A program made the position numbers and the translations under genes. From Alphaproteobacteria bacterium (lineage in GTDB: Bacteria; Pseudomonadota; Alphaproteobacteria; Micavibrionales; Micavibrionaceae): DNA of 64,000 nucleotides. The stretch spans positions 806,001 to 870,000 of the forward strand of contig JAFLCW010000001.1 in NCBI GenBank assembly GCA_017302165.1. Direction: 5' to 3'. Of the stretch, positions 55,247 through 63,880 are shown one piece after another; position 1 is the first letter of the stretch; every line of letters begins with the position of its first letter. A model generated the notes under the pieces. The model did no database searches. It was not told where the DNA came from and saw nothing but the letters and a program-made list of their open reading frames with translations.

Positions 55247-55684
55247 ATGAAGATAGAAGGTCCCTCTAAAACATCGGCGACATCCAAGACAGGCAAAACC
55301 GAACGCGCGGCGGATGGCGGTGTGGGTTTTGATGATTATATGGCCGCGGGTACCAAGGCTACGTCGGCACCGGCGACGTCGTCGGCGATTGCGCGGGTGG
55401 ATGCCTTACTGGCGGCTCAAGCCGTGGAAGACCCGGCCGAACGTTCGGCTCGGAAACGAATGCATGCGCGTGCTGAAGGCGTGCTGGGGGAACTGGATCG
55501 TTTGAAAATAGCGTTACTGACGGGGCAATTGACGTTGGGGCATGTGATTGATATTGCGGATGTCGTGGCATCGCACCGGGAAAAAATAAATGACCCCAGA
55601 TTAACGGCCATTCTGGATGAGGTTGATTTGCGCGCCCAAATTGAAATTGCCAAGGCACGGAAAGCCATGGAAAGCCGGGGATGA
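55247..55684 (+). CDS. fliX: Flagellar assembly regulator FliX
   Basis: 145 residues. In Caulobacter FliX senses completion of early flagellar structures and activates FlbD. The C-terminal part ARAEGVLGELDRLKIALLTG, GQLTLGHVIDIADVVA and LDEVDLRAQIEIAKAR is the conserved core; the N-terminal 45 residues are a polar linker. Divergent from flgI, the same arrangement as in Caulobacter. Its partner FlbD is at 33599-34993. Confidence 0.92.
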   Translation: MKIEGPSKTSATSKTGKTERAADGGVGFDDYMAAGTKATSAPATSSAIARVDALLAAQAVEDPAERSARKRMHARAEGVLGELDRLKIALLTGQLTLGHVIDIADVVASHREKINDPRLTAILDEVDLRAQIEIAKARKAMESRG

Positions 55685-55767
55685 AACATCGCTGCGGCTT
55701 GCACCAGGGTTAGGTTGACACTATTATTTTTGAATAGTTTTCGTAAAAGACGTAGGTAAGAGGATCC

Positions 55768-56208
55768 ATGAAAGCCCAAACAGATAAAACCGTTGTTATT
55801 CCGCCCAAATATTCCCCGTTGAAAGATAAGGGGAAATATATGAACCCGGTCATGCTGGCTTATTTCCGGCAGAAGCTGGTGTCTTGGCGGTCGGAATTAT
55901 TGCGCGAGTCCTCGGACACAATTCAAAACACGCTTCGGGAAACCGAACTTCAGCAACCTGATCTCGCGGATCGTGCGACAGCCGAAACTGATCATGCGCT
56001 GGAACTTCGTACCCGGGATCGTGAACGCAAGTTGATTTCAAAAATCAACGAGGCATTGATGCGTATTGATGACGGCGAGTATGGTTATTGCGAGGAAACG
56101 GGTGAGCCTATTGGCGTGGCACGCCTCGAAGCCCGTCCTGTTGCGACCTTGAGTCTTGAAGCACAAGAACGTCACGAGAAAATGGAAAAAACCCACCGGG
56201 ACGAATAA
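55768..56208 (+). CDS. dksA: DksA/TraR-family RNA polymerase-binding protein
   Basis: 146 residues. The coiled coil (about 30-95) ends in DLADRATAETDHALELRTRD, the acidic tip, followed by DGEYGYCEETGEPIGVARLE. Only one cysteine of the four-cysteine zinc site remains (C in YGYC; then Thr replaces the second, and Ser and Leu positions follow), as in many alphaproteobacterial DksA proteins. It helps ppGpp act on RNA polymerase. AGAGGA ribosome site. A bidirectional terminator separates it from flgH. Confidence 0.93.
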   Translation: MKAQTDKTVVIPPKYSPLKDKGKYMNPVMLAYFRQKLVSWRSELLRESSDTIQNTLRETELQQPDLADRATAETDHALELRTRDRERKLISKINEALMRIDDGEYGYCEETGEPIGVARLEARPVATLSLEAQERHEKMEKTHRDE

Positions 56209-56229
56209 TATCCTGATGACAGCAGATTA

Positions 56230-56257
56230 AAAAAACCGGCCAAAAGGCCGGTTTTTT
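56230..56257. terminator. Bidirectional terminator between dksA and flgH
   Basis: Twelve-base stem AAAAAACCGGCC / GGCCGGTTTTTT (56230-56241 and 56246-56257) with a four-base loop; A-run on one side and T-run on the other, so it serves both convergent genes. Confidence 0.9.
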
Positions 56258-56283
56258 GCATCAGAGGAGGAAAATGGGTTTTT

Positions 56284-57027
56284 TTAGAAAGGAAACAGAA
56301 CGTCAAACACCTGCTGGCCATAGCGAGGTTGCTGAACGTCTGTGATCTGGCCTTTGCCGCCGTAAGAGATACGGGCTTCGGCAATTTTGTCGTATGAAAT
56401 GGTGTTGCCAATGGTGATATCCTGAGGACGGATAACCCCGGCCAGTTCCAGAATACGTTTTTCAAAATTCACCCGCACTTCCTGACGACCTTGGATAACC
56501 ATGTTACCGTTCGGAAGAACCTGTGTGATCATTGCGGCCAGTTTCAGGTCAATTTTTTCTTCGCGGTCAATCGAACCTTCACCGGTATGGTTGGATGTGG
56601 CCTGTGCATCCGCCAGACTGGCGTTATTGATGGCTTCGGGCAGAACTTTATCCAGAGCCTGTTCATATCCCAAAAACGCATCGAGACCTGCTGATTCATT
56701 TGAATTCCGGCGGCGTTCGGTTTCGTTGTCCAGTTCGGCTTTATCCTGAATATCAATCATGACGGTTAACACATCACCGACATCGGCGGCACGTTGATCT
56801 TTGAAAAAAGCTTGGCGGTCACTTCCCCACAAGGAATTCTTTTCGCGCGTCACAATTTTGGGGGCAGGCATCGGCATGGAAACAGGGCGGTAACCTTCGG
56901 TAGCGGTGGGGTTTTCAATGGGTGCCATCTCGGGCGCTTTGCCCACGCTGGCCAAACGATCTGCCGCAGTACAGCCCGATAAAACCATCAGAGAAGCGGA
57001 TAGAAGCAAAGCATAAGATGTTTTCAT
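56284..57027 (-). CDS. flgH: Flagellar L-ring lipoprotein FlgH
   Basis: 247 residues. The lipoprotein signal ends LMVLSGC (lipobox, Cys at 19). NSLWGSDRQAFFKDQRAADV and VGDVLTVMIDIQDKAELDNE, then GNMVIQGRQEVRVNFEKRIL and GVIRPQDITIGNTI are the family blocks. Outer-membrane ring of the flagellum. Last in the flgF-flgG-flgA-flgH run. Confidence 0.97.
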   Translation of the reverse strand: MKTSYALLLSASLMVLSGCTAADRLASVGKAPEMAPIENPTATEGYRPVSMPMPAPKIVTREKNSLWGSDRQAFFKDQRAADVGDVLTVMIDIQDKAELDNETERRRNSNESAGLDAFLGYEQALDKVLPEAINNASLADAQATSNHTGEGSIDREEKIDLKLAAMITQVLPNGNMVIQGRQEVRVNFEKRILELAGVIRPQDITIGNTISYDKIAEARISYGGKGQITDVQQPRYGQQVFDVLFPF

Positions 57028-57059
57028 GTGTGATCTCCTGATTAAACGTATAATTCAAC

Positions 57060-58028
57060 TTAGCGTACGGTGACTTCTTGCGCTCCGGTGATAATTCCAT
57101 CCACGGATTTACTGCTGTTTAAATTTGTGACCTGAACCAGATCACCTTTGGCACCGCCATGAAGGGCTTTGCCTTTGGTGGTCAGCACCAAGGGACCATC
57201 GTTAAAAATAAGGGTGACAGTTTGCCCGCGTCCAACGATTTGCGGGTGTTCCATATCATGACCAGAGAGCGGCTTTCCGCCATAGGCAATGCGACGCGGG
57301 GTCATGCCGACCAATGTCTCTGGTTTCAAAATGACATCCTTGCCTACCTGAACGAGCGGCATCTCTATCATGTCAATATCCCCGGCACCAATGACATCGC
57401 CATTTTGCAGGGTGGTCTTGAGCACGGGAACAGATATCTTACGTTCGATTTGTCCCATCACTGAAATTTTTCGGATCGGTTTCTCCAGCGACGGCGCTAC
57501 CAGATTGGCTTCGAAATAATCATTTTGGGGATTGAACCGAATATTGGATACCGCCAGTGTCTGGGGCAGGGTATCCGGCAGGATAATGTCTTTGGCTCCT
57601 GAGACTTTGATGTCAAAAATGCCTGTCACACCTTCTTGTGTTAAAGCGGTGCGCAGGGCGTGTTGGACTTTGCTTTCGGGGATAATGGTCGCCGCACGCC
57701 GAACGGTAATTTGTTCTGCAGATGTTGCCGGACGCCAATCCAAATCCATCGCACTGGCGATCCGGTATAATGTCCGCGCATTCAAGACCATTTCTTGGCC
57801 TGGTTGAGGCGCAGGGCCAATCACGTAATCGGCGTTATGTTTTAGTCCATCAAAAAGATCACCCAGTTTCAACGTATCCCGGTCAATGATGGATATTTCT
57901 TTTAAATTGGCCGCCGTGGCTTTTTGTGCGCCGACAATTAAGATGCAGACACTTAAGGATAAGACAAGTGTGAACAGAACAATTTTAAGGGTCAGTTCGG
58001 TTTTTGGCCAGATATCAGAAAAATTCAT
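57060..58028 (-). CDS. flgA: P-ring assembly chaperone FlgA
   Basis: 322 residues. N-terminal export/membrane segment (about 14-40). The C-terminal SAF/ChapFlgA domain is clear: LKTTLQNGDVIGAGDIDMIE, LVGMTPRRIAYGGKPLSGHD and QTVTLIFNDGPLVLTTKGKA. It helps FlgI assemble in the periplasm. The N-terminal 150 residues are longer than in enterobacteria, as common in this group. Confidence 0.93.
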   Translation of the reverse strand: MNFSDIWPKTELTLKIVLFTLVLSLSVCILIVGAQKATAANLKEISIIDRDTLKLGDLFDGLKHNADYVIGPAPQPGQEMVLNARTLYRIASAMDLDWRPATSAEQITVRRAATIIPESKVQHALRTALTQEGVTGIFDIKVSGAKDIILPDTLPQTLAVSNIRFNPQNDYFEANLVAPSLEKPIRKISVMGQIERKISVPVLKTTLQNGDVIGAGDIDMIEMPLVQVGKDVILKPETLVGMTPRRIAYGGKPLSGHDMEHPQIVGRGQTVTLIFNDGPLVLTTKGKALHGGAKGDLVQVTNLNSSKSVDGIITGAQEVTVR

Positions 58029-58053
58029 CTATGTCTCCCGCGTGTCTATCCGG

Positions 58054-58845
58054 TTATCGTAACTGCGTGATGGTCTGAAGCATTTCATCGCTGGTTGAAA
58101 TGACGTTCGAGTTCATTTCATACGCGCGTTGAGCCGCTATCAGGTTGGTAATTTCTTCGACGATATTCACGTTGGAATTTTCCAGCGCGCCTTGGCGTAT
58201 TTCGCCGAAATCATCTGAATCCGGATTGCCTGTGACAGGGGTTCCTGAGGCATCCGTTTCTAAAAACAAGGTGTCTCCGATGGCGTTTAATCCGGCGGGA
58301 TTGATAAAGGCCGCCAATTGAATTTGCCCAATATTCTGTGTGGCCACCTGTCCGGGGAGGGTGACCAGCACTTCCCCAGATTGGTTGACGGTGATGCTGG
58401 TGGCATCTTGTGGTACGGTCAAACCGGGTTGAAGTTCATATCCCTGCGCATTCACAATTTGTCCATTGTCATTTGTTTGAAAGACCCCGGAGCGTGTATA
58501 GGCCGTTGAACCGTCGGGCAGGGTGATCTGGTAATACCCCTTGCCGGTGATGGCCAAATCCAGTGGATTTTCCGTCATTTTGATCGTGCCTTGTTCATGC
58601 AGGCGGTAAATGGAACCCAAGGACACACCCAAACCAAACTGCATGCCCGAGGGGACAATTGTGCCGACATCAGACGATGTACTGCCCGGGCGTTGTTTGT
58701 TTTGGTAGATCAGGTCATGGAATTCAGCACGCTGGCGTTTGAAGCCGGATGTGGTGACGTTGGCGATGTTGTTGGATATAACATCCACATTCATCTGTTG
58801 TGCCAACATCCCTGTGGCGCCGATGTCTAAAGAACGTGTAACCAT
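58054..58845 (-). CDS. flgG: Distal rod protein FlgG
   Basis: 263 residues. MLAQQMNVDVISNNIANVTT then SGFKRQRAEFHDLIYQ is the FlgG N-terminus; NVNIVEEITNLIAAQRAYEM and NVISTSDEMLQTITQLR its C-terminus. The length and GYYQITLPDGSTAYTRSGVF block are standard. Twenty-seven bases after flgF. Confidence 0.97.
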   Translation of the reverse strand: MVTRSLDIGATGMLAQQMNVDVISNNIANVTTSGFKRQRAEFHDLIYQNKQRPGSTSSDVGTIVPSGMQFGLGVSLGSIYRLHEQGTIKMTENPLDLAITGKGYYQITLPDGSTAYTRSGVFQTNDNGQIVNAQGYELQPGLTVPQDATSITVNQSGEVLVTLPGQVATQNIGQIQLAAFINPAGLNAIGDTLFLETDASGTPVTGNPDSDDFGEIRQGALENSNVNIVEEITNLIAAQRAYEMNSNVISTSDEMLQTITQLR

Positions 58846-58872
58846 GTAACTTTCTCCTTAAAATCTTAAATG

Positions 58873-59598
58873 TTAGGCACCAGCGCGCGATAAACGTTGA
58901 ATAGCGGTTCTCATCCGGTCATGTTCGGACTGCACAATCCGTTGCATGGATTGATAGTCACGAAGCACATCAATCATGCGGGTCATTTCAACTACAGCCT
59001 GAACATTTGATCCTTCGATCTTACCTTGAATGACGGTTGTTTTTTCGGCAGGAACGCCGGGCTCATCCGTGACATACAACCCGTTTCCGGCGGGGTTTAT
59101 TTTTTGAAGATCGGTGAATTCCTTGATCATTAACTGTCCCACCTGACCTTCGTCCGTGGACACAACGCCTTTTTTGTCTATATATACATTTTGAGCCGTG
59201 CTGGGGATGGTAATGGTGCCACCACCTGCAGAGGCAACGGGCATCCCCCGCGCATTGACCAAGACACCTTCGGCTGTTTTAGAGAGATTACCGGCGCGGG
59301 TATATTGAATGCCGGACGGCGTTGATATCCCCATAAATCCGGGGCCGATTAATGCCACATCCAAAGGGTTGCCCGTGGTTTTAACCGGACCCGGATCTGT
59401 GACCTGATATTGACCGTAATCCAAAACCATCGACATGGATTCTTTCATCCCGCGCGGTTTCGAGAGATATTCATCAAAGACCATATTCTGTGCCCGGAAA
59501 CCTGGTGTGCCGAGGTTAGCCACGTTGTTGGACACGATGCTCATCTTTTCCTGAAGCGCGATCTGGCTTGAAAGACTGATATAAAGTGAATTTTCCAT
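58873..59598 (-). CDS. flgF: Proximal rod protein FlgF
   Basis: 241 residues. N-terminal LSSQIALQEKMSIVSNNVAN and LGTPGFRAQNMVFDEYL, middle GPGFMGISTPSGIQYTRAGN, C-terminal MTRMIDVLRDYQSMQRIVQS are the FlgF set. First gene of its operon; a sigma-54 promoter lies 32-47 bases upstream. Confidence 0.96.
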   Translation of the reverse strand: MENSLYISLSSQIALQEKMSIVSNNVANLGTPGFRAQNMVFDEYLSKPRGMKESMSMVLDYGQYQVTDPGPVKTTGNPLDVALIGPGFMGISTPSGIQYTRAGNLSKTAEGVLVNARGMPVASAGGGTITIPSTAQNVYIDKKGVVSTDEGQVGQLMIKEFTDLQKINPAGNGLYVTDEPGVPAEKTTVIQGKIEGSNVQAVVEMTRMIDVLRDYQSMQRIVQSEHDRMRTAIQRLSRAGA

Positions 59599-59629
59599 CG
59601 CATGTACCCTTGTTGTTCAGGTTTAACAA

Positions 59630-59645
59630 TGCGAAGCCCGTGCCA
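59630..59645 (-). promoter_or_regulatory. Sigma-54 promoter of flgF
   Basis: On the minus strand TGGCACGGGCTTCGCA: matches TGGCACG-N4-TTGCW at all but one position. Transcription would begin near 59618, 20 bases before the ATG. FlbD, encoded here, is the likely activator. Confidence 0.8.
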
Positions 59646-59730
59646 CAGAAAAAACCAAGGGAAATCAAGCTGTTCAGACTCAAGAGGGGCTGTGACCCGC
59701 TTTCGACTTACGGTAAAGCCTGCAGGGTGT

Positions 59731-59743
59731 CCCCGAGTCGGGG
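59731..59743. promoter_or_regulatory. Dyad upstream of flgF, possible FlbD site
   Basis: CCCCGAGTCGGGG, arms of six around one base, about 119 bases upstream of the predicted flgF transcript start, the usual distance for an enhancer of a sigma-54 promoter. Confidence 0.45.
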
Positions 59744-59881
59744 GGAAAAAAATGCCGCCCTGTTTTTTCGTGTCAATATAATGTGTTGGCCTGAAGATGC
59801 ACCTTGGTCATTGACGTTAAATTCCTTATGATTAAATGAGGTAATTGAATCAGGATCAATTTTTAATATCGGGATATAGCC

Positions 59882-60496
59882 ATGGCCGCCAAAAAAGAAA
59901 CGCCAAAACCTAAAGACGATCAAGATGTCAGTGCGTCTCTGGACGCGCCAGCCACCGAGGGAGACCCTCTGGGAGAAGAGGGGAAATCAAAATTCGATGC
60001 CAAAAAGATTATCCTGTTTGTCGTTCTCCCGATTTTATTATTGGGCGGGGGCGGTGCCGGACTTTATTTTTCTGGCATGTTGGATTCAGTGTTAGGTAAG
60101 GGGGAAGCGGCCGATGCCTCTGGCGAGGCGGGGGCACACGGGGAAAAAGCCAAAGGCGACGGGCATGGCGGCGAAGCTGGCGTCGCCTCTGGGCCTGCGT
60201 TCATCAAAATCCCGGACATGGTTGTCAATTTAAGTGGTAATGATGCTCAGCCCCGCTATTTAAGATTATCCGTTCAGCTTGAGTTGAAAGACCCGGGGGA
60301 TACCGCCTCTATCGAAGCGGTCATGCCACGGGTAGTGGATCAATTCCAAACCTATTTACGTGAATTGCGGGTCAAGGATTTACGAGGGTCAGCGGGCATA
60401 TACCGTCTTCAGATGGAATTATTGGCGAGGGTGAATGCCGCCGCCTATCCAGTTGAGGTCAAAGATGTGCTGTTTCAGGAAATTTTGATACAATAA
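59882..60496 (+). CDS. fliL: Flagellar basal-body protein FliL
   Basis: 204 residues. A polar N-terminal cytoplasmic part, a membrane segment at about 41-62, a Gly/Ala/His-rich linker, then the periplasmic domain IKIPDMVVNLSGNDAQPRYL and LRLSVQLELKDPGDTASIEA. Supports stator function. First gene of the fliL-fliM cluster. Confidence 0.94.
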   Translation: MAAKKETPKPKDDQDVSASLDAPATEGDPLGEEGKSKFDAKKIILFVVLPILLLGGGGAGLYFSGMLDSVLGKGEAADASGEAGAHGEKAKGDGHGGEAGVASGPAFIKIPDMVVNLSGNDAQPRYLRLSVQLELKDPGDTASIEAVMPRVVDQFQTYLRELRVKDLRGSAGIYRLQMELLARVNAAAYPVEVKDVLFQEILIQ

Positions 60497-60497
60497 G

Positions 60498-60520
60498 CGG
60501 GTCATCCTCCATATGACCCG
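60498..60520. promoter_or_regulatory. Dyad between fliL and fliM, possible FlbD site
   Basis: CGGGTCAT / ATGACCCG (60498-60505 and 60513-60520), seven-base centre. It lies two bases after the fliL stop and about 85 bases upstream of the predicted sigma-54 start. No T-run follows, so a simple terminator is less likely. Confidence 0.45.
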
Positions 60521-60566
60521 ACTTGTGGTATAATAAAGGATATTTTTTGTAAAAAACCGTCCGGTA

Positions 60567-60582
60567 CGGCATGGTTCTTGCG
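60567..60582 (+). promoter_or_regulatory. Sigma-54 promoter of fliM
   Basis: CGGCATGGTTCTTGCG: the -24 GG and -12 GC are correctly spaced, and only the first, sixth and last positions of TGGCACG-N4-TTGCW differ. Start of transcription would be near 60594, 56 bases before the GTG. A TATAAT at 60529-60534 lacks a good -35 and may be an alternative. Confidence 0.7.
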
Positions 60583-60649
60583 AAATAGGATGTATCAGAA
60601 TCTAACGGTTTGAACGATCGCGTTTGAACAACAAGATAGGATCAGGGCA

Positions 60650-61762
60650 GTGAACGACACGAAAACCGATGATCTCGCCGGGATGAGCGAAGAAGAAAAG
60701 GCCATGATGGCCGAATGGGAGAAAATGTCGGGCGATGCGCCGGCTGGGGATCCCATGTCTGGTGCCGCAGATGTGGAAGATGATGGTGCCGCCCGTATTC
60801 TGAATCAGGATGAAATTGATTCTCTGCTCGGTTTTGATGACAGCGGGTTAGGCCGGGGTGAAACCTCCGGCGTGATGGCACTGATTAATTCGGCCATGGT
60901 GAACTATGAACGTTTGCCGATGCTGGATATTGTCTTTGATCGTCTGGTGCGGTTGATGTCCACATCGCTTCGAAATCTGACATCTGATAACGTTGAAGTG
61001 TCTTTGGATCAAGTATCCACGGTTCGTTTTGGTGATTACCTGAATTCTATTCCGCTTCCGGCGTTGTTGTCTGTCTATAAGGCCGAAGAATGGGACAATA
61101 GCGGCTTGATGGTCACAGATAGCGCGCTTATTTACTCGATCGTCGATGTCTTGCTCGGGGGGCGCAAAGGAACACCTGCCATTCGGGTAGAGGGTAGACC
61201 TTACACCACGATTGAAACCAAATTGGTTGAACGGATGGTTGGCGTTTCGTTAAGTGACTTGTCATCGGCGTTTGACCCGCTGTCCCCCGTCAGTTTTACG
61301 TTGGAGCGGATGGAAACCAATCCCCGTTTTGCCACGATTACTCAATCGGGAAACGCGTGTGTTCTGGCGCGCCTTCGGGTGGATATGGGTGACCGGGGCG
61401 GCCGGATTGAAATTCTAATTCCGTATGCGACCCTTGAGCCGATCCGTGAATTGTTGCTTCAGATGTTCATGGGGGAAAAATTTGGTCGTGATTCCATCTG
61501 GGAAACCCACCTGACACAGGAATTGTACCAAACAGATGTGTCCCTTCAGGCGATCTTGGGTGAAATTACGGTGCCCTTGAGAGATTTGATTCACTGGAAA
61601 AAGGGAACGCAGATTATTTTGAACACGTATGTGGGGGATGAACTGGAACTTCGGTGTGGCCACGTCCCGATGTTTAAAGGGCCTGTAGGCCAGAGGTTGG
61701 AAAATCTGGCCGTCAAAATTGAAAAATATATTCCGCCGGAGGAAGAAAGCCGCGAGAGATGA
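60650..61762 (+). CDS. fliM: Flagellar motor switch protein FliM
   Basis: 370 residues from a GTG. NQDEIDSLLGFDDSG is the N-terminal CheY-P binding motif (LSQDEIDALL type), here at about residue 47, preceded by an extra acidic segment. The middle domain holds LPMLDIVFDRLVRLMSTSLR, and the C-terminal SpoA domain contacts FliN. The first gene after the sigma-54 promoter; it overlaps the next gene by four bases. Confidence 0.97.
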   Translation: MNDTKTDDLAGMSEEEKAMMAEWEKMSGDAPAGDPMSGAADVEDDGAARILNQDEIDSLLGFDDSGLGRGETSGVMALINSAMVNYERLPMLDIVFDRLVRLMSTSLRNLTSDNVEVSLDQVSTVRFGDYLNSIPLPALLSVYKAEEWDNSGLMVTDSALIYSIVDVLLGGRKGTPAIRVEGRPYTTIETKLVERMVGVSLSDLSSAFDPLSPVSFTLERMETNPRFATITQSGNACVLARLRVDMGDRGGRIEILIPYATLEPIRELLLQMFMGEKFGRDSIWETHLTQELYQTDVSLQAILGEITVPLRDLIHWKKGTQIILNTYVGDELELRCGHVPMFKGPVGQRLENLAVKIEKYIPPEEESRER

Positions 61763-62457
61763 GTATTAATCTGAGTTTTATTCTGGACCTTGTTATTCTG
61801 CTTTTGCTTGCCGCTACAGTATTTTACACGGCGCGCCTGTCTTATTTCATGAGCCAATTCCGCCAAGGTCGTCAAGAGATGGGGAAATTACTCGCTGATC
61901 TCTCCCGTCAGGTGACTCAGGCAGAAACGGCTATGTCAGGTATGCGGCAGGTGGCCGAAAAATCAGGAGCCGAACTTCAGGAAATTATCAATGAATCCAA
62001 ATTTTTGTCTGATGAACTCCGTTTTATGAATGAATCCGGAGATAATCTGGCCAACCGTCTTGAAAAACTGGCAGATCGTCATCGTGAACTGGTGGGTATT
62101 ATCGACGGTGTGGGAGGCGATAAATCTGTCCCGCGTCCGCGCGCCGTCTCGGTGCCGCCGCCGTCTTTTTTGGTACCAGAAGAATTCACCCGGACGGAAA
62201 AGCCCATACCCCAAAAAGTGAAGGAATCTGTTGGGGTGACCGGCGCTGAAAGCCGGGGTGGATTTGCCATCCGGGATCCTGACTTCGATGCCGAGGAACA
62301 GGATGATCTATATGCCTTTGAGCGTGAGAGTGATCCCTTTATAAAAGACACGTTTCCTGACGATCAAGGGGCGGGTTTATTATCTCAAGCTGAAAAAGAT
62401 CTGTATGATGCGCTTCAGCGCGGTCGGCAACCCAAAAAATCTGGATATTCACGATAG
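61759..62457 (+). CDS. DUF6468 membrane protein of the fliM cluster
   Basis: 232 residues. N-terminal membrane helix (LSFILDLVILLLLAATVFYT), then a long coiled coil (about 30-115, for example SRQVTQAETAMSGMRQVAEK), then an acidic, Pro-containing tail. The family (DUF6468) is always found between fliM and motE-like genes in this group; its role is not established. Coupled to fliM by ATGA overlap. Confidence 0.85.
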   Translation: MSINLSFILDLVILLLLAATVFYTARLSYFMSQFRQGRQEMGKLLADLSRQVTQAETAMSGMRQVAEKSGAELQEIINESKFLSDELRFMNESGDNLANRLEKLADRHRELVGIIDGVGGDKSVPRPRAVSVPPPSFLVPEEFTRTEKPIPQKVKESVGVTGAESRGGFAIRDPDFDAEEQDDLYAFERESDPFIKDTFPDDQGAGLLSQAEKDLYDALQRGRQPKKSGYSR

Positions 62458-62471
62458 AAAGTCTTTAGTCG

Positions 62472-63305
62472 ATGCCATCTCTTGTCAGCAGATTCAGTCT
62501 TTTGCCCGTTCTAGTGGTTGTGGCGGCACTGGCTTTTGGTGTTCGGTTTGGTGAGATTGTCTCCGGTAAGTCTTACTATGCGGGCGCGTTGGCTCAAACG
62601 CCGCCCACGCCGTCTGAAGAATCTTTATCTGCCCCGTCATCGTCCGTTCAGCCGGCCTCAACACCCCCCGTCACCCAAACAGCGAAGGATGTTGCCAAAA
62701 CAACCGAGGATGGGACGAAAGCCCAACCCCCAGCCGAACCCGCCGAAGACAACAAAAAAACGGCCGATACGCCCGAAGCGCCCGCCTCTTCTGCGACATC
62801 TCAGACAGAAGAATCTGCAGACCCGTCATGGAAAGATTCTGGTGATAGTGATTTGGAATTTTCAGATGCGCGCATGGCGTTGTTCAAAGATTTATCGGCG
62901 CGTCGTCAGGATATTGAAAGCCGGGAAAAAGAAGTGGCCCTGCGTGAGGCTCTGCTAAAAGCCGGGGAGCAGGAGATAGACCAGAAATACAAGGAACTCA
63001 GCGCGCTTAAGGCTGAAATTCAGAATCTACTGAAGCAACAATCGGCGGAAGAAGAAAAGCGGGCGGCCAGTCTGGTTAAGATATACGAAGGTATGAAGGC
63101 CAAAGATGCCGCGCGAATTTTCGATACGCTGGATATGGATGTTCTTATTCAGGTGCTGGGTCGTATGTCAGAACGAAAATCTGCCCCGATTATCGCCGCG
63201 ATGAGTGCGGAGCGTGCCCGGTCTCTCACCGTGATGTTGGCCGAACAAAAACGTCTGCCTGGACTCGCGGATGATGTTCAGGGTGAAGAACCCGCCACTC
63301 CTTAG
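62472..63305 (+). CDS. MotE-like periplasmic protein (MgtE N-domain type)
   Basis: 277 residues. N-terminal membrane anchor or signal (about 8-25), a Pro/Ala/Ser/Thr-rich linker to about 125, a coiled coil (about 140-190), then the conserved end IYEGMKAKDAARIFDTLDMD and VLIQVLGRMSERKSAPIIAA. MotE in rhizobia is a chaperone for the stator-associated protein MotC. Here a stator or basal-body role is inferred. Confidence 0.82.
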   Translation: MPSLVSRFSLLPVLVVVAALAFGVRFGEIVSGKSYYAGALAQTPPTPSEESLSAPSSSVQPASTPPVTQTAKDVAKTTEDGTKAQPPAEPAEDNKKTADTPEAPASSATSQTEESADPSWKDSGDSDLEFSDARMALFKDLSARRQDIESREKEVALREALLKAGEQEIDQKYKELSALKAEIQNLLKQQSAEEEKRAASLVKIYEGMKAKDAARIFDTLDMDVLIQVLGRMSERKSAPIIAAMSAERARSLTVMLAEQKRLPGLADDVQGEEPATP

Positions 63306-63369
63306 ATTTTCTTTTATTTGGGGAAGAATACAATGGTCACCCGCATGGTTTCCCGCCGTGACAGGCTAT

Positions 63370-63397
63370 TTGTGTCATGATAATATGCAGATATACT
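63370..63397 (+). promoter_or_regulatory. Possible promoter of cheY
   Basis: TTGTGT (63370-63375), 16-base spacer, TATACT (63392-63397). The -10 is good, the -35 is weak. The whole gap 63306-63484 is AT-rich with no other feature seen. Confidence 0.4.
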
Positions 63398-63484
63398 GCG
63401 TTAATATTTTTTAAACCAGTTTTATTGCATACTTTACTTTCGGTTTGAATTTTCCACTCATTTCTTCAAAAAAGGTTCTTTTCC

Positions 63485-63877
63485 GTGTCCGTCAATAAAA
63501 ATATGAATGTATTGGTTGTCGATGATTACCAGACGATGGTGCGTATCATTAAAAACCTTCTGAAACAAATTGGCTTTAATAATGTGGACGAAGCCAGTGA
63601 CGGCACCATGGCACTTGGTATGATTAAGAAAAAACAATATGGTTTGGTGATTTCAGATTGGAATATGGAGCCGATGAGCGGGCTGGAGCTTTTAAAACAA
63701 GTGCGTGGCGCCGGGGAGCATTTCAGTGACGTTCCTTTTATTATGGTCACCGCTGAAAGCAAGACAGAGAACGTTATTGCCGCCCGTCAGGCCGGGGTCA
63801 ATAATTACATCGTGAAACCGTTTAATGCGGATACCCTTAAAACTAAGATTTCTGCTGTCCTTGGGGATTTAGGCTAG
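63485..63877 (+). CDS. cheY: CheY-type response regulator
   Basis: 130 residues from a GTG. Single receiver domain: acidic pair in LVVDDYQTMVR, phospho-Asp58 in VISDWNMEPMSG, Thr in MVTAESK, and Lys in YIVKPFNADTLK. Binds FliM when phosphorylated and changes rotation. Three bases before cheZ, so it is likely the CheY reset by that phosphatase. Confidence 0.93.
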   Translation: MSVNKNMNVLVVDDYQTMVRIIKNLLKQIGFNNVDEASDGTMALGMIKKKQYGLVISDWNMEPMSGLELLKQVRGAGEHFSDVPFIMVTAESKTENVIAARQAGVNNYIVKPFNADTLKTKISAVLGDLG

Positions 63878-63880
63878 GTT

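Noticed and set aside
59731..59750. Terminator before fliL
   Set aside because: The CCCCGA dyad is followed by A's rather than T's on the plus strand and is too short; an operator or enhancer reading fits better.
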